Assembly: GCA_902536005.1 (NCBI GenBank) | Contig: CACAVT010000010.1 | Span: 1 to 33,572 of the forward strand | Length of the DNA: 33,572 nucleotides | Origin: an uncultured Pelagibacteraceae bacterium | Lineage (GTDB): Bacteria; Pseudomonadota; Alphaproteobacteria; Pelagibacterales; Pelagibacteraceae | Reading direction: 5' to 3' | Part shown: one piece after another, positions 7,588 through 14,747 of the stretch | Numbering within the stretch: the first letter of the stretch is position 1 | How the letters are laid out: the number at the start of each line of letters is the position of its first letter | The notes under the pieces: generated by a model | Seen by the model: the letters and a program-made list of their open reading frames with translations, nothing else | The model's database searches: none | What the model was told of the DNA's origin: nothing | Program-made: the position numbers and the translations under genes

Positions 7588-8190
7588 CTAGATTTTATTT
7601 AATAGGTCAATTACAACATCTTCATCGTAATAAAGATTAATTGAAATTTCATCATCATCTAAATTAAAAATATCCCCAAAAAAATTTCCTTTTTTCTCAA
7701 ACAATAATTTTTTAAAATATCTAGTAATTTTAAATTCATTTGTATCAAGTGAAGCATATATTTTTCCACCTAATCTAATTTTTTTATTTTTAAGAAATTC
7801 GTAACCTTGATATTTAAAATAAATTTCATTATTCCCTGTATCTAAATATATTTTCTTTCTTTGATTGAATGTTTTTTGTTCAATATAATTTGCAAAAGAT
7901 AAGGCATCGTCTGTTAAATTTGCCCCTATTTTATTTTTAAACGGACCCCATTCAGAGTAAGCACAAACTTGAATTTCTATTCTATTTCCATTAAGCAATA
8001 AAATTCTTAAGTTTGAGGATAAATCTTTAAACGTAGGTATACCAGTGTAATAGGTTAAATTAGTAACGCTCTCTTTAACATAAACAGCTATGGATTTAAT
8101 ATCATTGTAAGAGATTTTTTCATTAGCACACAAAAAAAAACTATCTTCTAATGAAACATCTTGTGGAAACTGACCTTTAATATAAGGCAT
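7588..8190 (-). CDS. Unknown protein downstream of PrsW-like protease
   Basis: 200 residues, not recognised. It has no signal peptide or membrane segment, so it is probably cytoplasmic. It is rich in beta-type alternation, Lys and aromatic residues. The first half contains MPYIKGQFPQDVSLEDSFFL and a segment ending IQVCAYSEWGPF; the second half has KIRLGGKIYASLDTNEFKI and a strongly acidic stretch (NLDDDEI, YYDEDVV) near the end. Only two Cys (FFLCAN and QVCAYS). It begins five bases after the PrsW-like gene, so the two are almost certainly co-transcribed. It does not carry the signature of the seven-paralog family. Confidence 0.7.
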   Translation of the reverse strand: MPYIKGQFPQDVSLEDSFFLCANEKISYNDIKSIAVYVKESVTNLTYYTGIPTFKDLSSNLRILLLNGNRIEIQVCAYSEWGPFKNKIGANLTDDALSFANYIEQKTFNQRKKIYLDTGNNEIYFKYQGYEFLKNKKIRLGGKIYASLDTNEFKITRYFKKLLFEKKGNFFGDIFNLDDDEISINLYYDEDVVIDLLNKI

Positions 8191-8195
8191 TTAAT

Positions 8196-9017
8196 TCATG
8201 AATATAAAATTGCTGATGTAACTACTACTGCAACCAACAGTAAAGATAAACCATAAGTATAAGTAATATCTGATGTCGTAGGCACATTTTTATCCTCGGC
8301 TTCAGTAATTTTTTTTAATTGCTCTCTTCTAGCCCAATAAATAATTGAAATTATTAAAATTATAGTAAGAATTGGAAATATATCAGCTGTACCATAATAG
8401 TTGTAGGTTCCATGAAACAAAACTGGGATTAATAGGGAAAGAATTATTAAAAATGTTCTTTTAAATTTACTTGTTTCATCAAATAAACTTAAGCTTAATA
8501 GCCAGCCCATTACTACACCAAAACCTAAATGCATGATTAAAGGATAATATCTTGTCTTAACTGTTTCTAGTGACCATGCATCTGGAGCATAAAGGTAAAA
8601 AAGATTTTCCATAGCTGCATATCCAAGACCAATAGCTGCTCCATATACTATTGCATCAATAGGTTCATTTAGGGCATCTAATCTTACACAAACAAAAATT
8701 AAAAATGCAAATTTTAAACCTTCCTCTAAATAAGCTGCTCTGAAAAAATGTTTAAAAGCAAATTCTCCTCGTGGAAAATCACCTCCCTCTTCCCATTTGC
8801 TAATTAATTCTAAATTTAAACCTAGAAATGGAGCTAAATAATCTTCTGAAAATAAAATTAAAAAATCCAAAGGTAAAAATATAGAAACTCCTAGCATAAA
8901 TGCAGTTACAAGAAATTTTCCAGGTTCAGGAAATTTATCTGATTTCCAAATAATTATTCCAAGAATTATGGGAGGAAGTACCGTTGCAAGATAGATAAAT
9001 AATGGTGACGACAACAT
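8196..9017 (-). CDS. PrsW-family intramembrane metalloprotease
   Basis: 273-residue polytopic membrane protein. Family features in order: SDKFPEPGK after the first helix (residues 26-34); EE-GL-K at 98-102, the EExxK motif; MENLFYLY at 136-143; His163 in IMHLGFG; and HGTYNYYG from residue 202. PrsW proteins are membrane glutamic/metal-type proteases related to CAAX-prenyl proteases; in Bacillus subtilis PrsW cleaves an anti-sigma factor. The substrate here is unknown; nearby exported or membrane proteins are candidates by inference only. It overlaps the vWA-like gene by one base (TAATG), indicating translational coupling. About eight hydrophobic helices are visible, the last at the very C-terminus. 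Confidence 0.85.
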   Translation of the reverse strand: MLSSPLFIYLATVLPPIILGIIIWKSDKFPEPGKFLVTAFMLGVSIFLPLDFLILFSEDYLAPFLGLNLELISKWEEGGDFPRGEFAFKHFFRAAYLEEGLKFAFLIFVCVRLDALNEPIDAIVYGAAIGLGYAAMENLFYLYAPDAWSLETVKTRYYPLIMHLGFGVVMGWLLSLSLFDETSKFKRTFLIILSLLIPVLFHGTYNYYGTADIFPILTIILIISIIYWARREQLKKITEAEDKNVPTTSDITYTYGLSLLLVAVVVTSAILYS

Positions 9018-9973
9018 TAATTAATAGCAAGTTGTTTAACTATTTCATAATTATCAATCCCTAAATGAGCAAATAAATCTTCCCATAAAGTAACCAATGA
9101 ACTTGATAAACCTTCTCTAGTTTCATATTCATGATTAATATATAAGATTGTAACTTTTAAATTTTTTAAACTTTCTGAACTTGGTTTTCTGTCATTTATA
9201 TAATTTTTAACTTTTGTTTTTTTTAATAATTTTTCAAAAGTTCTACATTTATTTGGCTTTTTTAAAGACAAGTCAGTCTTACAATGTTTATAAAAAGAAA
9301 ATCTTTTTGAATGCTGCATTAGGTCGGAGACGATAACAAGCTCTCTTTCGGGATATTCTGTAGTAAAATCCATACTAGGTTCTCTTAAAATATGAAACAA
9401 GTATTCAAATATAAGACTTCTATTAGCTTCCGTTTCATAATTTTTTAAAAAAACATTTTCAAAAGATTTGTTTATACCAGACCATGCTTGAAATGCAGTT
9501 TGTATTTGTTTTAAACCTTCACATCCTGAGTTGACTTTCTCACCAACAAATTTTGAATTTTTGCCAGTCTTCATTCTACCATGAGAATATGCAATTTCTT
9601 GAGACTGAACTGGAGTATCATCAATTCTTAAATAAGAGACTCTCCAATAGGGAGGTGTTGTTTTAACTACTGCATTACCAAAAATTCTTTGTTTAATCCA
9701 ATCAACCTGAGCTTTCTTTAATGGTGAAGTAAAATCAACTAGAAAAAATTTATGTCCTATTTTAGAGTTTTGAGGTAAAAATAAATCTTTTGTTTGCCCC
9801 ATATTATTTTTGTTAATATCTAAAGGTACTACTGAAGTATTAATTGGATTTTCACTATCCTTCCAGCATTCAGGATAACCATCAGGATAATTATTTGCAT
9901 TAGCATTTGAAATAATTAAGGTTGACAAAAAAATTAATAAAATTTGTCTCAAGTTTTTATGAAATTGAAACAT
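9017..9973 (-). CDS. Exported protein with vWA-like fold, function uncertain
   Basis: 318 residues from the ATG at 9973. An in-frame TTG at 9997 would add eight residues. The ATG is chosen because a strong Shine-Dalgarno (AGGAGT, 9981-9986 on the opposite strand) sits seven bases before it and the product then starts with a signal peptide (core ILLIFLSTLIISNANA). HKFFLVDFTSP (residues 74-84) and ELVIVSDLMQHS (211-222) resemble strands 1 and 4 of von Willebrand A domains; D80 and T82 could replace part of the usual DxSxS metal site. VTILYIN (274-280) would be a later strand. Several Cys (36, 151, 231, 243) suggest disulfides in the periplasm. It overlaps the upstream membrane protein gene by 17 bases. 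Confidence 0.6.
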   Translation of the reverse strand: MFQFHKNLRQILLIFLSTLIISNANANNYPDGYPECWKDSENPINTSVVPLDINKNNMGQTKDLFLPQNSKIGHKFFLVDFTSPLKKAQVDWIKQRIFGNAVVKTTPPYWRVSYLRIDDTPVQSQEIAYSHGRMKTGKNSKFVGEKVNSGCEGLKQIQTAFQAWSGINKSFENVFLKNYETEANRSLIFEYLFHILREPSMDFTTEYPERELVIVSDLMQHSKRFSFYKHCKTDLSLKKPNKCRTFEKLLKKTKVKNYINDRKPSSESLKNLKVTILYINHEYETREGLSSSLVTLWEDLFAHLGIDNYEIVKQLAIN

Positions 9974-11456
9974 TGTATTTACTCCTAATATCTTCAACTT
10001 TTTTATTTATTTCGCTTTCGTGATAATTGTTGATTTTGTCAATATAATCATCTCCCTCATCCTCAAGTTTATTTAAATAAACGGCCATTTGTTTCTCTAT
10101 TTGATCCTTACTTAAATACAAATCTGAATACCCAGCAAAAACAAGTTTGGTATCTAAATGATTTTCACTTAATTTTTTTCCTAGATCGCTAGAGAAATAC
10201 TCTGGAGGTTCAGTGTTTCGGTATGTTTCATTTACTCTTCTATATTCTCCAACTGTATGAGTTAAAGCTCCATTAAGGTCATTTATAAATCTATTGTAAC
10301 CATCAAATATATTTTGAAGAGAAGTTATATTCGGCGTCCATTCCTTTCTTAATATATTTTCAATAACAGATTGTCTTTTCTCGTTAGTTTTTTTGATTTC
10401 ATCTCTAAATTTTTTATTGATTTCAGGTGAAAGTCTCTCCCTTAACCTATCAATTTCTTTCTTAGTTTCATCTCTTAATTTAGCTATGGCACCAAAACCT
10501 GGGTATCTATCATTGAACAAGTATCCGTCAATTAAAGATACCAATGCAAAACCTATTCCTATAAAAACCAGTATTAAGGAAGTAAAAGTTAAATCTACAG
10601 TCCAAGGAAAATGTGCTTGCATAGAACTAGTGTCAACATTAGTTGCTGATCCTTGTAAAATATCTAACATATTGGCACCTGTCTCTTCGTTAATAGCTCT
10701 ATATGCCCCTAAGGCCCAATTTAAATAAAATATAAAAACCAAATATATAAAAAGACTTATTTGAGAGATTATTTTTCTTAAAATTTTAACATGATGAAAG
10801 TTTTTAAGTGCGTAAAAACCAACCACGAAAGAAACAAAAACATTTAAGCCAGCTACACCAGCAGCAATAGCTCTACCTTCTGTTAATCCACTAGCCATAG
10901 CAGGAGCAAGTAAATTTGAATTAACAATTAATTCAACCACAAATAAAAAGGCAATCACAAAAATTCCAATAAATATTTTTCCTGTTGTTAAAGGATTGGG
11001 TTCTCTAGTTAAATGATTTTCTAATTGAAAATTTCTTACTTGTTTATGCTCTTTATCATAAATATCTTTTAAATTTGATAATCTTCCATCAGCATTTATT
11101 AATTGATCGTTAACTTCATTTTTGAATTGTGCAACGTGAAAATTATCTTGGTCCAATGTTGACTGGCTATTTCTAATTTTTTCTTCTAAGTTTTTTAAAA
11201 CAGTGGTCGCTTTAGATACCTGTGAAGCTCTAAACTCATCTGCACTAACCATTGCCTCATTTTCGCAAACAGACAAATGTTTTGAATTTGAAGGCGGTAT
11301 ATTTAATTTACCATCTGTTTGAGCATTTTTTGATACATCAATTTTATCTTCTAAAATTTTGACTTTTACATTTGGAAACTCAAACATTAAACCCCTCTTT
11401 TTTCTATTAAATATCTTCATATAAATTAATCTAAGTTTCAATAAAATTTTTTTCAT
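9957..11456 (-). CDS. Four-helix membrane protein with flanking coiled coils, unknown
   Basis: 499 residues. Residues about 75-145 are a charged helical, probably coiled-coil stretch. Hydrophobic helices lie near 161-180, 197-217, 230-250 and 288-311, and a second long charged helical region covers about 325-365 with more to the C-terminus. Both long regions would be on the same side, probably cytoplasmic. The start is uncertain: ATG 11456 overlaps the lipoprotein stop (TAATG), but an in-frame ATG at 11387 has a far better Shine-Dalgarno (GAGGGG at 11392-11397, opposite strand) and gives 476 residues beginning MFEFPNVKV. I do not recognise a family. Placement between a lipoprotein and a vWA-like exported protein suggests an inner-membrane part of an envelope complex. 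Confidence 0.7.
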   Translation of the reverse strand: MKKILLKLRLIYMKIFNRKKRGLMFEFPNVKVKILEDKIDVSKNAQTDGKLNIPPSNSKHLSVCENEAMVSADEFRASQVSKATTVLKNLEEKIRNSQSTLDQDNFHVAQFKNEVNDQLINADGRLSNLKDIYDKEHKQVRNFQLENHLTREPNPLTTGKIFIGIFVIAFLFVVELIVNSNLLAPAMASGLTEGRAIAAGVAGLNVFVSFVVGFYALKNFHHVKILRKIISQISLFIYLVFIFYLNWALGAYRAINEETGANMLDILQGSATNVDTSSMQAHFPWTVDLTFTSLILVFIGIGFALVSLIDGYLFNDRYPGFGAIAKLRDETKKEIDRLRERLSPEINKKFRDEIKKTNEKRQSVIENILRKEWTPNITSLQNIFDGYNRFINDLNGALTHTVGEYRRVNETYRNTEPPEYFSSDLGKKLSENHLDTKLVFAGYSDLYLSKDQIEKQMAVYLNKLEDEGDDYIDKINNYHESEINKKVEDIRSKYNVSIS

Positions 11457-11722
11457 TAGTTCGGTTTATATCCTTTCTTGTACATGCAATAATCAAATGT
11501 TGCATTGTTTGTTGATATTGATGTTATTACTTCAGCCCACTCCTCTGGCTCACAATAAAGAGGGTTTTTACACAAATATGTAGGGCTTTTAGAATTAGCA
11601 AAAGCTCTGCACTCTCCTTTATCAAGACTTAATTTTGAATTATTTGAGTTTTGATGAGTCCAATTAGTTGAAGCACACCCACTTAATATTATTAATAACA
11701 TAATTAATAAAATATTTTTCAT
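11456..11722 (-). CDS. Small lipoprotein, first gene of the minus-strand operon
   Basis: 88 residues with a clear lipobox: MKNILLIMLLIILSGCASTN, lipidated Cys at position 16. The mature part has four more Cys, in GECRAF, YLCKNP, YCEPEE and DYCMYKKGY. The ECRAFA start and CMYKKGY end resemble many small alphaproteobacterial envelope lipoproteins in which a late Cys precedes M-x-x-x-GY. An even number of mature Cys besides the lipidated one suggests two disulfides. The stop overlaps the start of the next gene by one base. Its own upstream region is the shared divergent control region. Confidence 0.75.
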   Translation of the reverse strand: MKNILLIMLLIILSGCASTNWTHQNSNNSKLSLDKGECRAFANSKSPTYLCKNPLYCEPEEWAEVITSISTNNATFDYCMYKKGYKPN

Positions 11723-11731
11723 ATTCTGAAA

Positions 11732-11737
11732 TATAAT
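11732..11737 (+). promoter_or_regulatory. Candidate -10 box for the plus-strand leader
   Basis: A perfect TATAAT lies 150 bases before the first plus-strand gene of the divergent pair. Transcription from it would begin around 11744, just ahead of the first of four complementary segments. I found no convincing -35 hexamer, and AT-rich DNA gives this hexamer often, so it is a weak call. The complementary strand reads ATTATA and overlaps the lipoprotein promoter zone. Confidence 0.3.
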
Positions 11738-11754
11738 TTCATTTATTAAAATTT

Positions 11755-11821
11755 CTTGTCCAAGATCTAATTAACTTTTGGACAGTTAAATTGTCCAAAA
11801 TTTTTTTCTAAGCTGGACAAG
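11755..11821 (+). promoter_or_regulatory. Four-segment inverted-repeat leader, possible attenuator or operator
   Basis: Four segments share the core TGTCC or GGACA: S1 CTTGTCCAAG (11755-11764), S2 TTTTGGACA (11776-11784), S3 TTGTCCAAAA (11791-11800), S4 CTGGACAAG (11813-11821). S2 and S3 pair perfectly over 9 bases with a 7-base loop and are followed by seven T (11801-11807), the form of an intrinsic terminator on the plus strand. S1 can pair with S2 or S4, and S3 with S4. This allows mutually exclusive folds before the ribosome site at 11871-11875. As DNA, the same layout could be two operators for a dimeric repressor controlling both divergent operons. Confidence 0.5.
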
Positions 11822-11882
11822 AAAATTTTTCTCTAACTGTTAAATAAGTCTCATGACAAACAACAACAAAAGGAGAAAAAAA

Positions 11883-12095
11883 ATGAATAAAGTAAAAACA
11901 AGAAAACAAGAAAGTATTTTTTCTACATTACAGATATTAGGAAGTTTATTTTTAATATTTGCAGTAGCTGATTTTGCATTATCTTGGATGGGAATAAATC
12001 TTACTTCATTTATGGGATCTGCATCAAGATTTTCACCAATTATTTTTGGTGTAATTGGATCTGTATTATTAAACCTGAACAAGGAGGATGGCTAA
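11883..12095 (+). CDS. Small two-helix membrane protein, unknown
   Basis: 70 residues from the ATG at 11883, chosen because AGGAG at 11871-11875 lies seven bases before it; an in-frame ATG at 11853 lacks such a site. A basic N-terminus (MNKVKTRKQESIF) is followed by hydrophobic helices near residues 13-33 and 46-63, joined by a short loop with GINLTSFMGSASR. No family recognised. It is first in the plus-strand run and sits between the four-segment leader and a very stable hairpin, so its expression may be set apart from the genes downstream. Confidence 0.65.
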   Translation: MNKVKTRKQESIFSTLQILGSLFLIFAVADFALSWMGINLTSFMGSASRFSPIIFGVIGSVLLNLNKEDG

Positions 12096-12105
12096 TACTT
12101 CTAAT

Positions 12106-12130
12106 ATCTCCCCTATTTAATAGGGGAGAT
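12106..12130 (+). terminator. Stable GC-rich hairpin between two small genes
   Basis: Perfect 11-base-pair stem, ATCTCCCCTAT (12106-12116) with ATAGGGGAGAT (12120-12130), and a 3-base loop TTA. No T-run follows on either strand, so classic intrinsic termination is doubtful. The right arm carries GGGGAG, the only Shine-Dalgarno-like run before the ATG at 12142, so the stem may instead limit translation of that gene or protect an mRNA end. Confidence 0.5.
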
Positions 12131-12141
12131 AAAGACAAATT

Positions 12142-12510
12142 ATGAAAATTATTTTTTCTTCAATATCAAGATTGCTTTTTTCTTACAGTAAATTTTTAGC
12201 TAGTATCATTTTATTAAGTACAATAAGCAACAATGCTTATAGTTCTGATTTACCCACATATTTAAAATGTAATAATAATTATTATAAATTGACAGGCATT
12301 ATCTTAGGATCAAATTATAATGTAAGAACTAAAAAATTTAGAAATTTAGACTATATCAGACAATATAGCGAAAACTTTATCACAACAGATTATTTGTCAA
12401 TTAATCGAAACAATGGACAACTAAAAATAAATGGAAAATTAAAATGTATTGTTAAAAAAATATCTTTTAATGATCTACCAAAATTAAATGATGAAGGTAA
12501 GTTGTTTTGA
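12142..12510 (+). CDS. Small exported protein, unknown
   Basis: 122 residues with a long signal peptide (hydrophobic core FLASIILLSTISNNAYS, cleavage near AYS-SD). The mature protein is short, with two Cys (TYLKCNNNYY and KLKCIVKKI) that could pair, and a basic middle (VRTKKFRNLDY). No family recognised. Its only visible ribosome site, GGGGAG, is 13 bases before the ATG and inside the stem at 12106-12130. The end overlaps the next gene by four bases. Confidence 0.6.
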   Translation: MKIIFSSISRLLFSYSKFLASIILLSTISNNAYSSDLPTYLKCNNNYYKLTGIILGSNYNVRTKKFRNLDYIRQYSENFITTDYLSINRNNGQLKINGKLKCIVKKISFNDLPKLNDEGKLF

Positions 12511-12770
12511 CAAAAATTTTGTTAACATTATTATTTAAATTATCTTTAATTTGTAAATCAATAGTAACAGAATTAGTTATATTTATTGACGATATAATAA
12601 TTTTTTTTGATGATGCTGGTGTCTATGTATTAAATACTTTACGATCAATACGTTTTGAGGAAGTAAGAGAACACTTAACAGAAAATTTATTAACTATAAT
12701 ATTGATATTAATTTTGGTTATTTTAATTTATTCATCATTTAATATAAAAAGTAATAAAGGACGTAATTAA
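12507..12770 (+). CDS. Small membrane protein with TTG start, unknown
   Basis: 87 residues. The only usable start is the TTG at 12507: a stop lies at 12498-12500 in this frame and there is no early ATG. The TTG overlaps the stop of the previous gene (TTGA), so coupling would explain the poor start. Two hydrophobic regions, about 3-38 (broken by the acidic FIDDIIIFFDD) and 60-78, flank a charged segment RSIRFEEVREH. No family recognised. The existence of the protein rests mainly on the tidy overlap and membrane pattern. Confidence 0.5.
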   Translation: MTKILLTLLFKLSLICKSIVTELVIFIDDIIIFFDDAGVYVLNTLRSIRFEEVREHLTENLLTIILILILVILIYSSFNIKSNKGRN

Positions 12771-12777
12771 GTTTGCT

Positions 12778-12975
12778 ATGCTTAAAATCTCAAAACTTAT
12801 ACTTTTATTGTTATTCTTAATATCATGTGACAATATTCAAAATCCTAATGTAAAAAAATCATCTAGTGGCATTTGTCATGAAATAGGTTCTCAATATTAC
12901 AAACAAACAAAGAAATTTGAGAGTTTTAGTTCACTTCAAGATTGTCTAAATTCAGGAGGAAGGTTGCCTAGATAG
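12778..12975 (+). CDS. Small lipoprotein with C-terminal SGGR motif
   Basis: 65 residues. The lipobox LISC places the lipidated Cys at position 17. The mature part has Cys in GICHEI and DCLNSGGRLP, probably one disulfide. The pattern C-H-x4-S-x-Y-Y, F-x-S-F, CL-x-SGGR-x-P looks like a small domain I recall at the ends of various marine bacterial exported proteins, but I cannot name it. It follows the membrane gene by seven bases and precedes the caspase-like gene by 47 bases; the gap shows no clear terminator. Confidence 0.6.
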   Translation: MLKISKLILLLLFLISCDNIQNPNVKKSSSGICHEIGSQYYKQTKKFESFSSLQDCLNSGGRLPR

Positions 12976-13022
12976 CCAAGAAGAAATGTTTAAATTTTTT
13001 TAATTTTTATGTAATATTTCAT

Positions 13023-14747
13023 ATGCAATATTTTAAAAACACAATTATTGCCATTACCATTTTTCTAAGCCTAATATCTTTTAGTCATTCGGATACATCT
13101 TGGATAAAAAAAAAATCAGATAAAGTTAATGGGTTTTGTGTTCAAAAAGGCTCTGAATCCTCTTTTGGATATCCAGTAACTGTTTTAAAAAACTCATCAT
13201 TATGCGAAGGTAAAGATATTGTCGTAACTAGAGAGAATAGTTCAGAACTCTTCAGATTTTTAAAAGCTAGAAATGATAAAAATAAAGGTGTTTTTTTTAT
13301 CACCAAAAATGAATTTTCGAAACATACATTAAATAACAATAAAATTAAAAAAGTTGTAAAAGCAGAAAAAAAAACAACTTCATGGATAAAAAAAAAAGAA
13401 GTTAAAGAGAATAAGAAAAAATTAAAAGAAAAAATTAAAGATTCAAAATCGTGGATTACTAAAAAAAGTAAGGATAAGGTTAAAGATATCAAAGACAAAC
13501 TTAAGAAGCATAAAGATGTAAATGATCTTCCAAAAGCAGAATTTTATTTTGCTGCTTTTATTGAACCTCTAGAGGGTGAAGAGCCACAGTATATTTATGG
13601 GTATGTAAACTCAAATAAAAATTCTAAATTGTTTAATTTTAAAAATAAATCTTTCCATAGTTTAAGTGATGGGATTGCATATTTTGACAACAAAAAAAAT
13701 AGTTGTGAAGTTGATAGTCAAATTGGTGTTTTATTTGATCAAATGATGGGAAAGGTTGTTTTGAAATGTAAGAAAAATTTAACTATGACTGGAGGATTTA
13801 GACAAGTGGGATCATATGGAAAAGGTGATGGCGAAACTAGTGATGGAAATAATGTCGAATTTGAATTTTACAGCACTAAAAATGAAGCAATAGCTAAATT
13901 AAATGATTTCAAAAATGATAACTCTATAGAAACAAAATTAGTTGAAAGACAATTACCTAAAAAAAATAATAAAAAAATATTACTTAAACCTAATGGTAAA
14001 TATTATGCGTTATTGATTGGAAACTCTAATTATGATGATCAAGGCTGGGATGATCTTGTTTCTCCAATAAATGACATTACTGCGATTAAATCTGTTTTAG
14101 ACAAAAGTTATAAATTTGAAAAAATCATTATGGTTAAAGATGGTACTAAGAAACAAATACTTAAAGCATTTAGAGACTTGTCTAAACTAACGACTACTAA
14201 TGATTATGTACTAATATACTATTCAGGTCACGGACTTACAAAAGCGACGCAAGCATATTGGATACCAAAAGATGGTAGTCTTGAATGGGGCCTTGGTGAT
14301 TGGATAAACGTAAGTGAATTGAATATATATCTAACAGAAATTAAAGCTCACCATTTAGCTGTAATGGTGGACTCTTGTTATGTTGGGGGAAAATTTAAAG
14401 GAACAAATATTCTTGATCTTAAAAATGATGAACATCGAGCTTTTATGACAGATCATTTAGAAGATGACTTAAACCTTAGAGCTCGTATTGTTTTATCTTC
14501 TGGTAGTGAAGGGAGAGTAAGTGATACCGCACCAAACTCTACAAATTCTATTTTTGCACTTTCGTTCTTAAATATATTGAAAACTTCTGAAAAATTGGCT
14601 CTACCATTAAGTATGACTGACATTGGTTTTAATGTTAAACGAGCATTTATAGGAAATTATAATCAAAAACCTTATTACTACCATCCAGATACATGGGAAC
14701 ATCAAGGTGGAGATTTTTTATTTATACCTAAACAAAATATACAATAA
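13023..14747 (+). CDS. Exported caspase-like (peptidase C14) protease
   Basis: 574 residues with a signal peptide (core IIAITIFLSLISFSHS), so it should act in the periplasm. The caspase p20-like domain covers about residues 325-560: KYYALLIGNSNY opens it, the catalytic His is in YYSGHG (His403) and the Cys in MVDSCYVGG (Cys452). Between signal and protease lie three W-I-x-KK motifs (TSWIKKKSDK near 25-34, SWIKKKEVK near 120, SWITKKSKDK near 143) in a Lys-rich, probably extended or helical linker, then a region (171-310) with four Cys. Caspase homologs usually cut after basic or acidic residues; the many Lys in the linker could allow self-cleavage, which is inference. Overlaps the next gene by one base. 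Confidence 0.85.
   Translation: MQYFKNTIIAITIFLSLISFSHSDTSWIKKKSDKVNGFCVQKGSESSFGYPVTVLKNSSLCEGKDIVVTRENSSELFRFLKARNDKNKGVFFITKNEFSKHTLNNNKIKKVVKAEKKTTSWIKKKEVKENKKKLKEKIKDSKSWITKKSKDKVKDIKDKLKKHKDVNDLPKAEFYFAAFIEPLEGEEPQYIYGYVNSNKNSKLFNFKNKSFHSLSDGIAYFDNKKNSCEVDSQIGVLFDQMMGKVVLKCKKNLTMTGGFRQVGSYGKGDGETSDGNNVEFEFYSTKNEAIAKLNDFKNDNSIETKLVERQLPKKNNKKILLKPNGKYYALLIGNSNYDDQGWDDLVSPINDITAIKSVLDKSYKFEKIIMVKDGTKKQILKAFRDLSKLTTTNDYVLIYYSGHGLTKATQAYWIPKDGSLEWGLGDWINVSELNIYLTEIKAHHLAVMVDSCYVGGKFKGTNILDLKNDEHRAFMTDHLEDDLNLRARIVLSSGSEGRVSDTAPNSTNSIFALSFLNILKTSEKLALPLSMTDIGFNVKRAFIGNYNQKPYYYHPDTWEHQGGDFLFIPKQNIQ

Noticed and set aside
9957..11456. Resemblance of the coiled-coil membrane protein plus partners to Zorya-type (MotAB-like) defence complexes
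   Set aside because: No MotA/TolQ signature, no OmpA-like partner and no helicase or nuclease gene nearby; similarity is only four helices plus a coiled coil.
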